Both the position numbers and the translations under genes were made by a program. Under the pieces are notes generated by a model that saw only the letters and a list, made by a program, of their open reading frames with translations, searched no databases and was not told the DNA's origin. From the NCBI GenBank assembly GCA_013823505.1, contig PNMH01000064.1:1-22559 (forward strand): a stretch of DNA of 22,559 nucleotides, given 5' to 3'. Source of the stretch: Polaromonas sp. (lineage in GTDB: Bacteria > Pseudomonadota > Gammaproteobacteria > Burkholderiales > Burkholderiaceae). The stretch's first letter is position 1; every line of letters begins with the position of its first letter. Below, in pieces: positions 1-7,620 of this stretch.

Positions 1-1478
1 GCCGTGCGTATGAGCGTGAAGTATTCAGCCCATTCGCGGGACCTCGTGTTCCTGCTCTCGGCTTCCAGGAACCAGTAGAAGCTGAAGAGGCGGTGCAGGT
101 CTTCACTGGTGCCGACCACGGTGTAGCTGCGACAGCTGAAGCAGCTCAAGAAATCGATGCAGTGCGTGCCGTCCTTGGGTGCCCGGTCGCCGTGAAGGCT
201 GTCCTTGCAGCGCCCAGTTGGTGTGCGCTCCAGTGGCGGTGGCGTAGGCCCTTTTGCCGTGCGGTATGTGTCGGGCAAGGCCTCGCCCACGAAGACAGCG
301 TTCGACCTCATCTCGTCGGTGACCGACAGGTAGCTCTGGTCAGCGACCTTGGGGTCGTGGCCCATGATGGCCGCCACCGTGAACAGGTCGCCATTGCTCA
401 AACGCCACAGCCTGTTCTCCATCGTCTTGCGCAGGCGGGAGGCATTCAGAGCGAGCCGCCGGCCGTTGTCACCGAGAAGGCCGTGCCGGCTCACGAAGCC
501 GGCGACGTTGTAGCCGAGTACCGATCCATCCAGTTTGGTCAGCGTACCCCAGTGGGCCTTGGCTTGCGCCTGGTAAAGCCAAACGCTGTCCTTGAGCTCC
601 GCTGGGGCGATGGCCACCAGTGGCTCGGTGCGTTTGAGCAGATGCTCGAAGAGCGCGACGCCGTCCATGGGGATCGACGTGGGCACCTCGACGCTGCGCG
701 TATATCGAAGGGCCTTGATCTGGGTGGCATTCCCCCGTCCTTTGAACGCCTCGATCAGGCGCATGCGCGGCATGAACGGATGCGGCTTCAGGCAGTCCCG
801 CTTGAGTTCCAGCAGTGGCGTGGTGTTCAGGCCGGTTCGCATCGCGAGCGCCAAGGCATACACCGTCAGGGCTTGTCCGTTGGAGGCATTGAACGTCCCG
901 TTGTGCAACGCGATGACGTCAGCTCGCAAGGCATCTGCCAGCCTGACTCGTTCGGCCTGAGACAGCGGAGTCTGGCCCTTTTTCTTGCTGTTGATCGAGG
1001 GGAAGGGGTTGGCCGGGAACAGGCCGTCCTGCGGTTCGATCACGCGCCGGTCGATCAACCCTTGTAGAACTGACTTAGTGTGGCTGTAGGCATTCTTCTG
1101 TGAGACCTCGCTACCGGGGCCTCTGCCAGCTTTCAGCCAGGCAACGTATTGGTCCAGCTGCCTACGGTCCAACCCAGCGGGACCGGCCAAGGCGCCTTCG
1201 GTCGCGAGATAGTCGAAGAAGTATCTCAGCGCCTTGCCGTAGGAGACGACTGAGGACGGCGCTACGGTTTTGGCTTGAATGAAGGCGCGCAGCTGCAGCG
1301 AGCAGCTGACCACCCATTCGTCAATACCCTTGCCCAGCCACTCGCCCAGGTCGATCTTGTGAGTACTGGTGGGGTTTTTGGGGAGCGCGACTTCCGCTGA
1401 TGCTGGCTCCGTCGCTTCTGGACGCCCCGGTATCGCTACTGGATCTGCGGCCTTGAAGTTTTTCCTTTGTCGGCCCAT
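1..1478 (-). CDS. Tyrosine recombinase-like protein with Cys-rich C-terminal part (5' end present, 3' end beyond window)
   Basis: The minus-strand frame opens with ATG at 1478 and stays open for 492 codons to the window edge, so the C-terminus is missing. The start has a GAGGG ribosome site that lies inside the end of the upstream recombinase gene, whose TAG stop is one base away, so the two are translationally coupled. Residues 70-150 look like a SAM-like core-binding domain. Catalytic-domain features are Arg214 (AMRTGL), an RLRKTMENR helix at 348-356, MGHD with His374, and the probable nucleophile Tyr383 in QSYLSVT. The usual HxxR box is not obvious, so activity is uncertain. After the catalytic part there is a Cys cluster (C423, C440, C446, C449) that could bind zinc. 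It resembles the second recombinase of multi-recombinase elements such as Tn554, RIT or gamma-mobile-trio elements; which of these, if any, is not decided here. Confidence 0.8.
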   Translation of the reverse strand, partial: MGRQRKNFKAADPVAIPGRPEATEPASAEVALPKNPTSTHKIDLGEWLGKGIDEWVVSCSLQLRAFIQAKTVAPSSVVSYGKALRYFFDYLATEGALAGPAGLDRRQLDQYVAWLKAGRGPGSEVSQKNAYSHTKSVLQGLIDRRVIEPQDGLFPANPFPSINSKKKGQTPLSQAERVRLADALRADVIALHNGTFNASNGQALTVYALALAMRTGLNTTPLLELKRDCLKPHPFMPRMRLIEAFKGRGNATQIKALRYTRSVEVPTSIPMDGVALFEHLLKRTEPLVAIAPAELKDSVWLYQAQAKAHWGTLTKLDGSVLGYNVAGFVSRHGLLGDNGRRLALNASRLRKTMENRLWRLSNGDLFTVAAIMGHDPKVADQSYLSVTDEMRSNAVFVGEALPDTYRTAKGPTPPPLERTPTGRCKDSLHGDRAPKDGTHCIDFLSCFSCRSYTVVGTSEDLHRLFSFYWFLEAESRNTRSREWAEYFTLIRT

Positions 1479-1479
1479 G

Positions 1480-2628
1480 CTATCCCTCGATCCCGAACAG
1501 CGCATCGATTTCGTCTTCCCACAGCAGAACGAGTTGCGCCCCCAATTGATTGATTAGATGCAGGTAGATCGAAGTGGTGCTCACGCTGCTGTGACCCATC
1601 CGATCCCGCACGTAGAGCAATGGCTCTCCGTCGAAGCCGACCTTCCGCAGCTTCCACAGCGTGTACGTTCCATAGGTGTGCCGAAGCATATGGGGGCGCA
1701 CCCTGAAGCCCACGCGCTTCTCCAGGGCCACGAAGATGTCGGTGAGGGCTGTGTCTCCATAAGGGGTCCCGTTCTGAGTGAGGAACAAAGACGTGCTGGT
1801 TGCGCCGGCACCAGCCGCCCGCTGACGTGATTTGCGGTGTCGCGCGGCATACCACCAAAGGTCTTCCATCAGGTCATAAGGGACGTCGATAGCGCGCGGC
1901 TTGTCATACTTGAGCTTCATGTCCTTGTTGCTCAAAGGTAAGCGGATCATTTGGCCCTGCACCAAGTCGCGCCGTCTGGCCGGGTCGAACAGGTACTTGA
2001 CCGGGAAGGTCCTGCATTCGATCTGGCGCAATCCGCAGCGGACCATGAGCTCGAACATCATGCGGTGGGTTATGTTGCTCAGGACACCGAGGCACACCAG
2101 CACCTGTTCCATCGTGAGGAATTTAATTGGCGCCGACTTCTGAGACAGCATCGCACTGGGCACCTCGACCAGGTTCGCTGACGCGTCCACGTGCGCCAGG
2201 AACCCCGGTGTGCGCGCTACGCGGACGACCTGATAGCGGAAGGGCAATTGCTTGATGAAACCCATTTGCTGGGCCCATCGGTAGAACCGAGCAATCAGAC
2301 GCAGCCTGGCGTTGATCGTGACCGAATCAAGACCGATCTCCCCCTTGGACCAGTCGCGATACCAGTCCACGACGCTCGGCATGCCTCTCGAGGGGACGGT
2401 CTGCCAATCCAGTTCGTTGGCGTCGAGAAACGCGAAGTAGTCGTAGATGTCCCGGCCATACTTGGCCCAGGTCAGTGGACTCTGCGCCCTCCCATTGGTT
2501 GTGAGCACGTCCCACAGGAAGCTTTGCGCGGGCTCCACGGCCGTGCCGTCTCTATGGACCAGCAGAGGGAAGCCCACGAAGGCGCGACCCTGCACGACTA
2601 GGCTTTCGTCCGAGAGAAACAACCTCAC
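1480..2628 (-). CDS. Tyrosine recombinase/site-specific integrase
   Basis: This 382-aa protein would cut and rejoin DNA through a 3'-phosphotyrosine intermediate. Visible catalytic residues, numbered from the chosen GTG start, are Arg201 (CGLRQIE), His313 and Arg316 (RPHMLRH), His346 (MGHSS) and the nucleophile Tyr355 (SIYLH). This is a complete R-H-R-H-Y set. Residues 45-125 form the N-terminal core-binding domain (WAKYGRDIYDYFAFL and the following helices). The open frame extends another 55 codons upstream, but that extension overlaps the 98-aa gene in another frame and reads as low-complexity shadow. The GTG at 2628 overlaps the upstream stop as GTGA, so I chose it. The gene is the middle of a three-gene cluster with one base to the next recombinase. 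It most likely moves the element it sits in. Confidence 0.88.
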   Translation of the reverse strand: MRLFLSDESLVVQGRAFVGFPLLVHRDGTAVEPAQSFLWDVLTTNGRAQSPLTWAKYGRDIYDYFAFLDANELDWQTVPSRGMPSVVDWYRDWSKGEIGLDSVTINARLRLIARFYRWAQQMGFIKQLPFRYQVVRVARTPGFLAHVDASANLVEVPSAMLSQKSAPIKFLTMEQVLVCLGVLSNITHRMMFELMVRCGLRQIECRTFPVKYLFDPARRRDLVQGQMIRLPLSNKDMKLKYDKPRAIDVPYDLMEDLWWYAARHRKSRQRAAGAGATSTSLFLTQNGTPYGDTALTDIFVALEKRVGFRVRPHMLRHTYGTYTLWKLRKVGFDGEPLLYVRDRMGHSSVSTTSIYLHLINQLGAQLVLLWEDEIDALFGIEG

Positions 2629-2921
2629 AGCCCGCGTTCCACCAGGAACGCCGCGGCGGGCTTGAAGTGGCAGCCATTGAGGTGCATCACCAGATCCACG
2701 GCACCGCCCCCACCACGGTTGGCCCGGGCATCCCAGAATTTCGGCCCGGTCAACAGCAGCTCGAACTCGCTCTGTCCGACTCGGGCCTGCCACCGCGTAG
2801 TCGCCGTATTTTTCGCCGGCACAAACGAACTGTCCTCCTTTGCGTAGTCCGCGACAGCAATAAGTACCTGGCTTGCATCCAGCTGTTGCCAGCGGTCGAG
2901 CACCTTGTTATCCACACGCAT
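2625..2921 (-). CDS. Small primase zinc-finger-like protein (DUF3991/CHC2-like fold, Cys-less)
   Basis: A 98-aa protein starting at ATG 2921 with a good GGAGGGACA ribosome site; its TGA stop overlaps the GTG of the integrase by four bases. The C-terminal half (WDARANRGGGGAVDLVMHL, then a CHFKPAAAFL stretch) follows the pattern of the DnaG-type CHC2 region, where a Gly-rich turn precedes a helix ending in F-P/K-x-A. The zinc-binding cysteines of true CHC2 fingers are absent; only one Cys remains. It is therefore a DNA-binding fold resemblance and not a complete primase. Full-length relatives carry a Toprim domain, which is missing here. Its first place in the recombinase operon suggests an accessory or directionality role, which is an inference. 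Confidence 0.7.
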   Translation of the reverse strand: MRVDNKVLDRWQQLDASQVLIAVADYAKEDSSFVPAKNTATTRWQARVGQSEFELLLTGPKFWDARANRGGGGAVDLVMHLNGCHFKPAAAFLVERGL

Positions 2922-2952
2922 TGTCCCTCCCCCGGACCCCCTCCCGCTACTC

Positions 2953-2965
2953 GCCTCAAAGAGGC
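2953..2965. repeat. Short inverted repeat upstream of the recombinase cluster
   Basis: GCCTC-AAA-GAGGC, a 5-bp-arm hairpin, sits about 32 bp upstream of the 98-aa gene. Next to it, at about 2970-2985, CGGGGAA occurs twice as a short direct repeat. It could be an operator or recombinase-binding site near the element end. Function is unproven. Confidence 0.3.
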
Positions 2966-3002
2966 AATTCGGGGAAACCGGGGAATCTAGCAGGCGGGAC
3001 AG

Positions 3003-3533
3003 CTAAGTAACGTGAGACCCCCCTAAGATCATGGTGAAGCTGTCCATTGGGTTACCGTCCGGCGCCATCCAGCGTGACCACAGACCGGCGATGCCCATGG
3101 GTAATCCATCCGCACACGCGATGCGTGTGGGCACTGCTTTGCCACTGGAGTAGCCCGGTTCTGTGATGGCCTCAGCTGGAATGATGCAGTGCTTGTGGGC
3201 CGCCCAGGCGTCCCGGAAACTGGGCTTGGTATCCACTGTCGCGGTGCGCGCGTTGTAGGTGCTACGGCACAGCTTGGTGTCTTTGGCCCAGGGCGGCAGC
3301 AACCCGAACATGGCCCAAGCTGCTTCGTGTCCAGGTGGATCGAGATCCGCTTCGATGTGCCCGCTGCTCAGGCCATGAGTGGTTGCCCTGATGATGGGAG
3401 CAAAGCCGCCAGGAAACACCTCTGTGGCATCCAGTGCCTTCGCGAGCCCAGTATTGGGTTGTGCGGGCATCTCTGTGCCGAACACTTGCTTGAAGCGTTC
3501 TGGCCGGATGACGGGATCGAAGCGGGCACACAT
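3003..3533 (-). pseudogene. SOS response-associated peptidase family (SRAP/YedK/HMCES-type), 3'-truncated
   Basis: SRAP proteins form a thiazolidine DNA-protein crosslink with abasic sites in single-stranded DNA. The start MCARF gives the catalytic Cys2 after Met removal. Asn94 (STYNART) and Glu125 (AITEPGY) match the other active-site residues. The family normally continues past SFTM with a hydrophobic strand and a His-containing segment, reaching roughly 220 aa or more. Here the frame changes after SFTMI (residue 169) to LGGSHVT and stops at 176 aa, so the active-site His (His160 in YedK) is lost. The break lies about 3024-3029, where the DNA of the recombinase cluster begins. The ribosome site is weak (TTGAGAAC) and the IS5 element starts soon upstream, so the native promoter may be lost too. 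Probably a remnant. Confidence 0.8.
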
Positions 3534-3633
3534 GTTCTCAATCGTATGTGGAACCTGATTTTGGCTTTGGGCAACGCTGAATAATTCCCCCTTGGTACGG
3601 GGCTTGCGTGTTCACGGCAAAAGCAGCAGGCCC

Positions 3634-4545
3634 ATGAAGATGAAACAGCAAACCCTGGCAATGGCAGCCGACCCTGGCGTTGGCTTTGAGCAATACCGCA
3701 AGGTCACGAAACGCGACACGTTCCTGGCGACGATGGAGCAGATCGTGCCGTGGCAAGAACTGTGTGCAGTCATTGATCCCCACTATCCCAAGATTGGCAG
3801 AGGACGCCCACCGATTGGGCTTGAGCGCATGCTGCGCATGTACTTCGTGCAGCACTGGTTCAACCTGGCCGATGAGGCGTGCGAGGAGGCGCTGCTCGAC
3901 AGCACCGCACTGCGCCGCTTCGTTGGCATCGATCTGGGCAGCGAGCGTGTGCCGGACTGCACGACACTTTTGAAGTTTCGACGCCTGCTTGAGCAACACC
4001 AACTGGGTCAAGCCCTCTTTGCCAAGGTGGGAGAGGTGCTGCAGGCACGGGGCATGAAGGTCGGCACGGGCACCATCGTGGATGCCACCATCATCGCGGC
4101 ACCCAGCTCGACCAAGAACGCCGACAAACAACGCGACCCCGACATGCATCAAACCCGCAAAGGCCAACAGTGGTACTTCGGCATGAAGCTGCACATCGGA
4201 GTGGACAGTCGCACCGGGTTGGCCCACAGCGCGATGGTGACAGCGGCCAACGTGCACGACAAGCATCCATTGCCCGATTTGCTGCACGGCAACGAGCAGC
4301 GGGTGTATGGCGACAGTGCCTACGCCAGCCAGAAGGCATTGATCTCATCCAAGGCCCCCAACGCCAAGGACTTCACCAACCAGCGAACCCGCAAAGGTGG
4401 CGTGATCGATGAGATCGAACGAGCCAAGAACAGAAACAAATCCAAGATCCGCGCCCGTGTCGAACACGTCTTTGCCGTGGTCAAGCGGCTGTGGGGCTTT
4501 GCCAAGGTGCGCTATCGGGGGGACGTCTCAGAAAACGGAAAATAA
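3634..4545 (+). pseudogene. IS5-family transposase, C-terminus cut by the Tn3-family transposon
   Basis: The protein has 303 codons from ATG 3634 (a second ATG is at 3640). The DDE set is Asp150 (IVDATII), Asp227 (VYGDSAYAS) and Glu277 (ARVEHVF), typical of the IS5 group. The N-terminal part has the RPPIGLERMLRMYFVQHW DUF772-like region. Known relatives continue past KVRYRG for some 20 residues (a segment beginning like LAKN). Here the frame enters the transposon inverted repeat at 4519 and ends DVSENGK, stop at 4543-4545. The catalytic residues remain, but the end of the protein and the right inverted repeat of the IS are gone, so the IS can no longer move by itself. The left IS end is probably around 3560-3590 (CTGAATAATTCCCCC region), but I cannot fix it without the other end. 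Confidence 0.87.
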
Positions 4546-4556
4546 AGCACGTTAAG
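4519..4556 (+). repeat. Left terminal inverted repeat (IRL) of the Tn3-family transposon
   Basis: It begins GGGGACGTCT and contains CAGAAAACGGAAAATAAAGC, then ends ACGTTAAG. This is close to the remembered Tn21 end, with differences at position 5 and near the inner end. It differs from the right repeat only at positions 4 and 5. It interrupts the IS5 transposase frame. Confidence 0.93.
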
Positions 4557-4604
4557 CCCATTGCAGACTCTAGATATTGACGAGTACGTCGGGTTTTCTC
4601 TTGT

Positions 4605-4633
4605 TTGAGTTGCCTCTTGTGGTAAGATAGTAA
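4605..4633 (+). promoter_or_regulatory. Possible promoter of the tetR-efflux operon
   Basis: TTGAGT (4605-4610) could be a -35 box and TAGTAA (4628-4633) a -10 box, 17 bp apart. The match is moderate (the -10 is poor), but the -10 would lie inside the left arm of the palindrome, as expected for TetR repression. Confidence 0.4.
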
Positions 4634-4649
4634 TCATTTACTATCTTAC
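4622..4649. promoter_or_regulatory. 28-bp perfect palindrome, likely TetR operator
   Basis: Arms GTAAGATAGTAA and TTACTATCTTAC are exact reverse complements of 12 bp, separated by TCAT. The site ends one or two bases before the AGGAG ribosome site of tetR, where a bound dimer would block transcription of the whole operon. There is no T-tract, so it is not a terminator. The regulator it serves is inferred from position. Confidence 0.78.
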
Positions 4650-4660
4650 AAGGAGTGCTC

Positions 4661-5269
4661 GTGGACACCCATCCAAAGCATCTGCCGGCCGATGAACGTC
4701 GTGCCGTAACTGTCGAGTCCGTCGTGGCGCTTGCCGGTTCACAAAACCCAAGCGAGATAACCACTGCGGCTATCGCTAAACACATGAACTTGACCCAGGG
4801 TGCGCTGTTTCGGCACTTCCCGAACAAGGAAGCCATTTGGCAGGCGGTCATGGAGTGGGTAGCAGAGCGCCTATTAGCCAGAATCGATCGATCCGCACAA
4901 GGAATCGATTCGCCCTTGGCAGCCATGGAGGCGATGTTCATGAGTCATATCGAATTCGTAGCTGAGCACCCAGGCGTGCCAAGAATGATGTTTGGTGAGC
5001 TTCAGCGTGCCGAATCGACACCGGCCAAGCGCATGGTGCAAACCTTGATTCAGCGCTACGGCGAACGTTTGCATCGTCTCATCGAGAAAGGCAAGGCCAG
5101 CGGCGAGTTGTCTCCCTCGCTTGACAACGAGGCGGCGGCAACGCTGTTCATTGGCACGATCCAGGGCTTGGTCATGCAATCGCTGTTGGCGGGTGATGTG
5201 GGACGTATGCACCGCGATGCGCCGCGCGTCTTTGCAATTTATCGGCGTGGCATAAGGAGTGCGCAATGA
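4661..5269 (+). CDS. TetR/AcrR-family transcriptional repressor
   Basis: A 202-aa protein starting at GTG 4661, preceded by AGGAG with a 5-base gap; an in-frame GTG at 4655 overlaps that ribosome site and is less likely. The helix-turn-helix is at residues 33-53 (ITTAAIAKHMNLTQGALFRHF), followed by the usual NKEAIW. The C-terminal ligand and dimer domain (about 75-200) contains PRMMFGELQ and a LFIGTIQGLVMQSLL helix. It is the first gene of the transposon's efflux operon, and its stop overlaps the next ATG (ATGA), so it is probably autoregulated through the 4622-4649 palindrome. The inducer is presumably a substrate of the exporter but cannot be deduced. Confidence 0.9.
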   Translation: MDTHPKHLPADERRAVTVESVVALAGSQNPSEITTAAIAKHMNLTQGALFRHFPNKEAIWQAVMEWVAERLLARIDRSAQGIDSPLAAMEAMFMSHIEFVAEHPGVPRMMFGELQRAESTPAKRMVQTLIQRYGERLHRLIEKGKASGELSPSLDNEAAATLFIGTIQGLVMQSLLAGDVGRMHRDAPRVFAIYRRGIRSAQ

Positions 5270-6417
5270 AAAAGTTACCCTTGCAAGGCCGCACCCTGGC
5301 GCTGCTTGCCGTCATCATTCCTTTGCTGGTGCTTTTTATTTATGTCGGTCTGCGATCAGGGCCGCTCGCCCCGGTCGCTGTGACGGTGGCAAGCGTGGAA
5401 TCACGGGCTATCACACCGGCGCTGTTCGGCATCGGCACGGTGGAGGCGCGCTACACCTACAAGATCGGGCCGACGTTTGCCGGGCGCGTCAAACGCCTGG
5501 AGGTGCATGTAGGCGACCAGGTCAAGGCCGGACAGGTGCTCGGCGAGATGGATCCGGTCGACCTCGATGATCGGGTGCGCTCACAGGAGTCGGCATTCAA
5601 GCGTGCGGAAGCGGCTTTGCGCGAGGCAGAAGCCCGGCAAGCCTACGCGCAAACCCAGGCGCGCCGCTATGAGCAATTGTTTGCGGTGCGCTCGACCAGC
5701 GAGGAAATCGTCACCACCAAGCGGCAGGAACTGCAGATCGCCGATGCCGCCCTATCCGCCGCTCGGGAAGATATTGCCCGGGCACGCTCCGACCGCGAAG
5801 GACTCGTCGCGCAGCGGAGCAATCTGCGCCTGATCGCGCCGGTCGACGGTGTAGTCGCCGTGCGCGATGCCGATCCCGGCACGACCATCGTCGCAGGCCA
5901 GGCCGTGGTGGAAGTGATCGACCCCAAGAGTTTGTGGATCAATGTGCGCTTCGACCAGATCAGCGCATCGGGGCTGGCTGGGGGGCTGCCGGCTCGTATC
6001 GTCCTGCGTTCGCGTGGCGGCCAGACGTTGAATGGTCGCGTGCTGCGGGTGGAACCCAAGGCCGACGCGGTAACCGAGGAAACGCTCGCCAAGGTGACAT
6101 TCGATAACAAACCAGAACCTTTGCCACCGGTGGGTGAACTGGGCGAAGTCACAGTTGACTTGCCGGCGCTCCCGGCCGCTCCACTGATCCCCAACTCTGC
6201 CGTCCAGCGTGAGGGCGACAAAGTCGGGGTCTGGCAAATCGTGGATGGTGATCTGCGTTTCTCCCCGGTCAAGCTCGGCACTTCCGACCTCAATGGTTAC
6301 GTGCAGGTGCGCGAAGGGCTCAAGAATGGGGACCAGGTTGTGACCTATAGCGAAAAGGCACTGACGGCGCGCAGCCGCATCCATGTGGTCGACCACATCC
6401 CAGGAGTGTCACGATGA
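5266..6417 (+). CDS. Periplasmic adaptor (membrane fusion) protein, HlyD/RND-MFP type
   Basis: A 383-aa protein that would link the inner-membrane ABC permease to the outer-membrane channel. Residues 9-30 (LALLAVIIPLLVLFIYVGL) are an uncleaved membrane anchor. Residues about 70-105 and 190-225 are the split lipoyl domain (VGDQVKAGQVLGEMDPVDLDD, and APVDGVVAVRDADPGT). Between them is a long Ala/Gln/Arg-rich coiled-coil hairpin (about 107-190) that docks with the outer-membrane factor. The beta-barrel follows (WINVRFDQIS), then a membrane-proximal domain with VGVWQIVDGDLRF. AAGGAG precedes the ATG and the start overlaps the tetR stop. The next gene overlaps its stop by four bases, so the two are co-translated. 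Confidence 0.9.
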   Translation: MKKLPLQGRTLALLAVIIPLLVLFIYVGLRSGPLAPVAVTVASVESRAITPALFGIGTVEARYTYKIGPTFAGRVKRLEVHVGDQVKAGQVLGEMDPVDLDDRVRSQESAFKRAEAALREAEARQAYAQTQARRYEQLFAVRSTSEEIVTTKRQELQIADAALSAAREDIARARSDREGLVAQRSNLRLIAPVDGVVAVRDADPGTTIVAGQAVVEVIDPKSLWINVRFDQISASGLAGGLPARIVLRSRGGQTLNGRVLRVEPKADAVTEETLAKVTFDNKPEPLPPVGELGEVTVDLPALPAAPLIPNSAVQREGDKVGVWQIVDGDLRFSPVKLGTSDLNGYVQVREGLKNGDQVVTYSEKALTARSRIHVVDHIPGVSR

Positions 6418-7619
6418 TCAGCCTGGCCGGCCGCGACATTCTCCATGCCTGGGGAAAGTTCGTCTTCACTGGCATCGGTCTGGGTCTGCTGATCGGCGTC
6501 ACCCTGGTCATGGCCGGGGTGTACCGGGGCATGGTGGACGACGGCAAGGCGCTGCTCGACAACAGTGGCGCCGACCTTTGGGTGGTGCAAAAGGACACTC
6601 TGGGTCCTTATGCGGAGTCGTCCAGCCTCAACGATGACGTGTATCGCGCCATCCTCGCCATGCCGGGAGTCGCCCAGGCAGCGAACGTGACCTACCTGAC
6701 CATGCAGGTACGCAAGGGCGAGAGTGATGTACGCACCATGGTGGTCGGCATCGCGCCCGGCGCGTTGGGGGCTACACCCGGATGGCCTCCTTATCTCGTC
6801 GCTGGACGCCAGATCACGCGCGGTCACTACGAGGCGGTGGCCGACATCGCCACCGGCTTCAAACTGGGAGATCGTCTTGCCATTCGCCGAAATCATTACA
6901 CCGTCGTTGGGCTTACACGGCGCATGGTGTCGTCCAGCGGCGACCCGATGGTATTCATTCCGCTCAAGGATGCCCAAGAGGCTCAGTTCCTCAAGGACAA
7001 CGACGCCATTTGGCAAAGCCGGCGTCGCACCGAAGCCAACCCGGCTTTCAATCGACCCGGTGTTCCAGGTTTGCTGGATGCCGTGATTGCTTCACAGAGC
7101 ACCAACGCGTTCGTCAATGCAGTACTGGTCACACTGAAACCTGGCCATACGCCGGACGAGGTTGCCGAATCCATCCGGCGCTGGAAGCGTTTGACGGTCT
7201 ACACCCGGGCACAGATGGAAGACATCCTCGTCGGCAAGTTGATCGCCACCTCGGCCAAGCAGATCGGCATGTTCTTAGTGATTCTGGCCATCGTTAGCGC
7301 GGCCATCGTTGCCTTCATCATCTATTCGCTGACGATGGACAAAATCCGCGAGATCGCGGTGTTGAAGCTCATCGGCACACGCAACCGAACCATCGCCGCG
7401 ATGATCATGCAGCAGGCGCTCGCCCTGGGCGTGATTGGTTTCGTGGTCGGCAAGATCACAGCCACTTTCTCAGCGCCCCTGTTTCCCAAGTACGTACTGT
7501 TGATGCCGTTCGACTCCATCGCCGGTTTTTTCGCCGTGCTCGTGATCTGCGTTCTAGCCAGCATCGTCGCCATTCGCATGGCACTCAAGGTCGATCCGGC
7601 CGAAGCCATTGGAGGTTGA
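6414..7619 (+). CDS. ABC transporter permease, FtsX/MacB/DevC type
   Basis: A 401-aa membrane subunit of the exporter with the four-helix plan of this family. TM1 is about 15-36 (FVFTGIGLGLLIGVTLVMAGVY), a large periplasmic domain covers about 37-280, and three helices close to the C-terminus are about 287-309 (MFLVILAIVSAAIVAFIIY), 333-352 and 368-390. Between TM2 and TM3 is the conserved coupling segment REIAVLKLIGTRNRTI, and the end VDPAEAIGG is also typical. The closest plan is DevC/MacB-like, with the ATPase encoded separately, unlike MacB. AGGAG precedes the ATG, which overlaps the adaptor stop. The substrate is unknown: relatives export macrolides, glycolipids, peptides or haem-related molecules. 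Confidence 0.9.
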   Translation: MISLAGRDILHAWGKFVFTGIGLGLLIGVTLVMAGVYRGMVDDGKALLDNSGADLWVVQKDTLGPYAESSSLNDDVYRAILAMPGVAQAANVTYLTMQVRKGESDVRTMVVGIAPGALGATPGWPPYLVAGRQITRGHYEAVADIATGFKLGDRLAIRRNHYTVVGLTRRMVSSSGDPMVFIPLKDAQEAQFLKDNDAIWQSRRRTEANPAFNRPGVPGLLDAVIASQSTNAFVNAVLVTLKPGHTPDEVAESIRRWKRLTVYTRAQMEDILVGKLIATSAKQIGMFLVILAIVSAAIVAFIIYSLTMDKIREIAVLKLIGTRNRTIAAMIMQQALALGVIGFVVGKITATFSAPLFPKYVLLMPFDSIAGFFAVLVICVLASIVAIRMALKVDPAEAIGG

Positions 7620-7620
7620 G

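Noticed and set aside
93..1067. Plus-strand 324-codon open frame
   Set aside because: It lies antisense to the open recombinase frame that runs from 1478 to the window edge, and its product has no recognisable pattern. The minus-strand reading has recombinase motifs.
3538..4287. Minus-strand 249-codon open frame
   Set aside because: Antisense shadow of the IS5-family transposase gene, whose DDE motifs are clear on the plus strand.
4622..4649. Palindrome as a transcription terminator
   Set aside because: There is no T-tract after it and it sits directly before a ribosome site, so an operator fits better.
5752..6396. Minus-strand open frame of 214 codons
   Set aside because: Antisense to the adaptor gene; composition reflects codon-position bias of a GC-rich gene.
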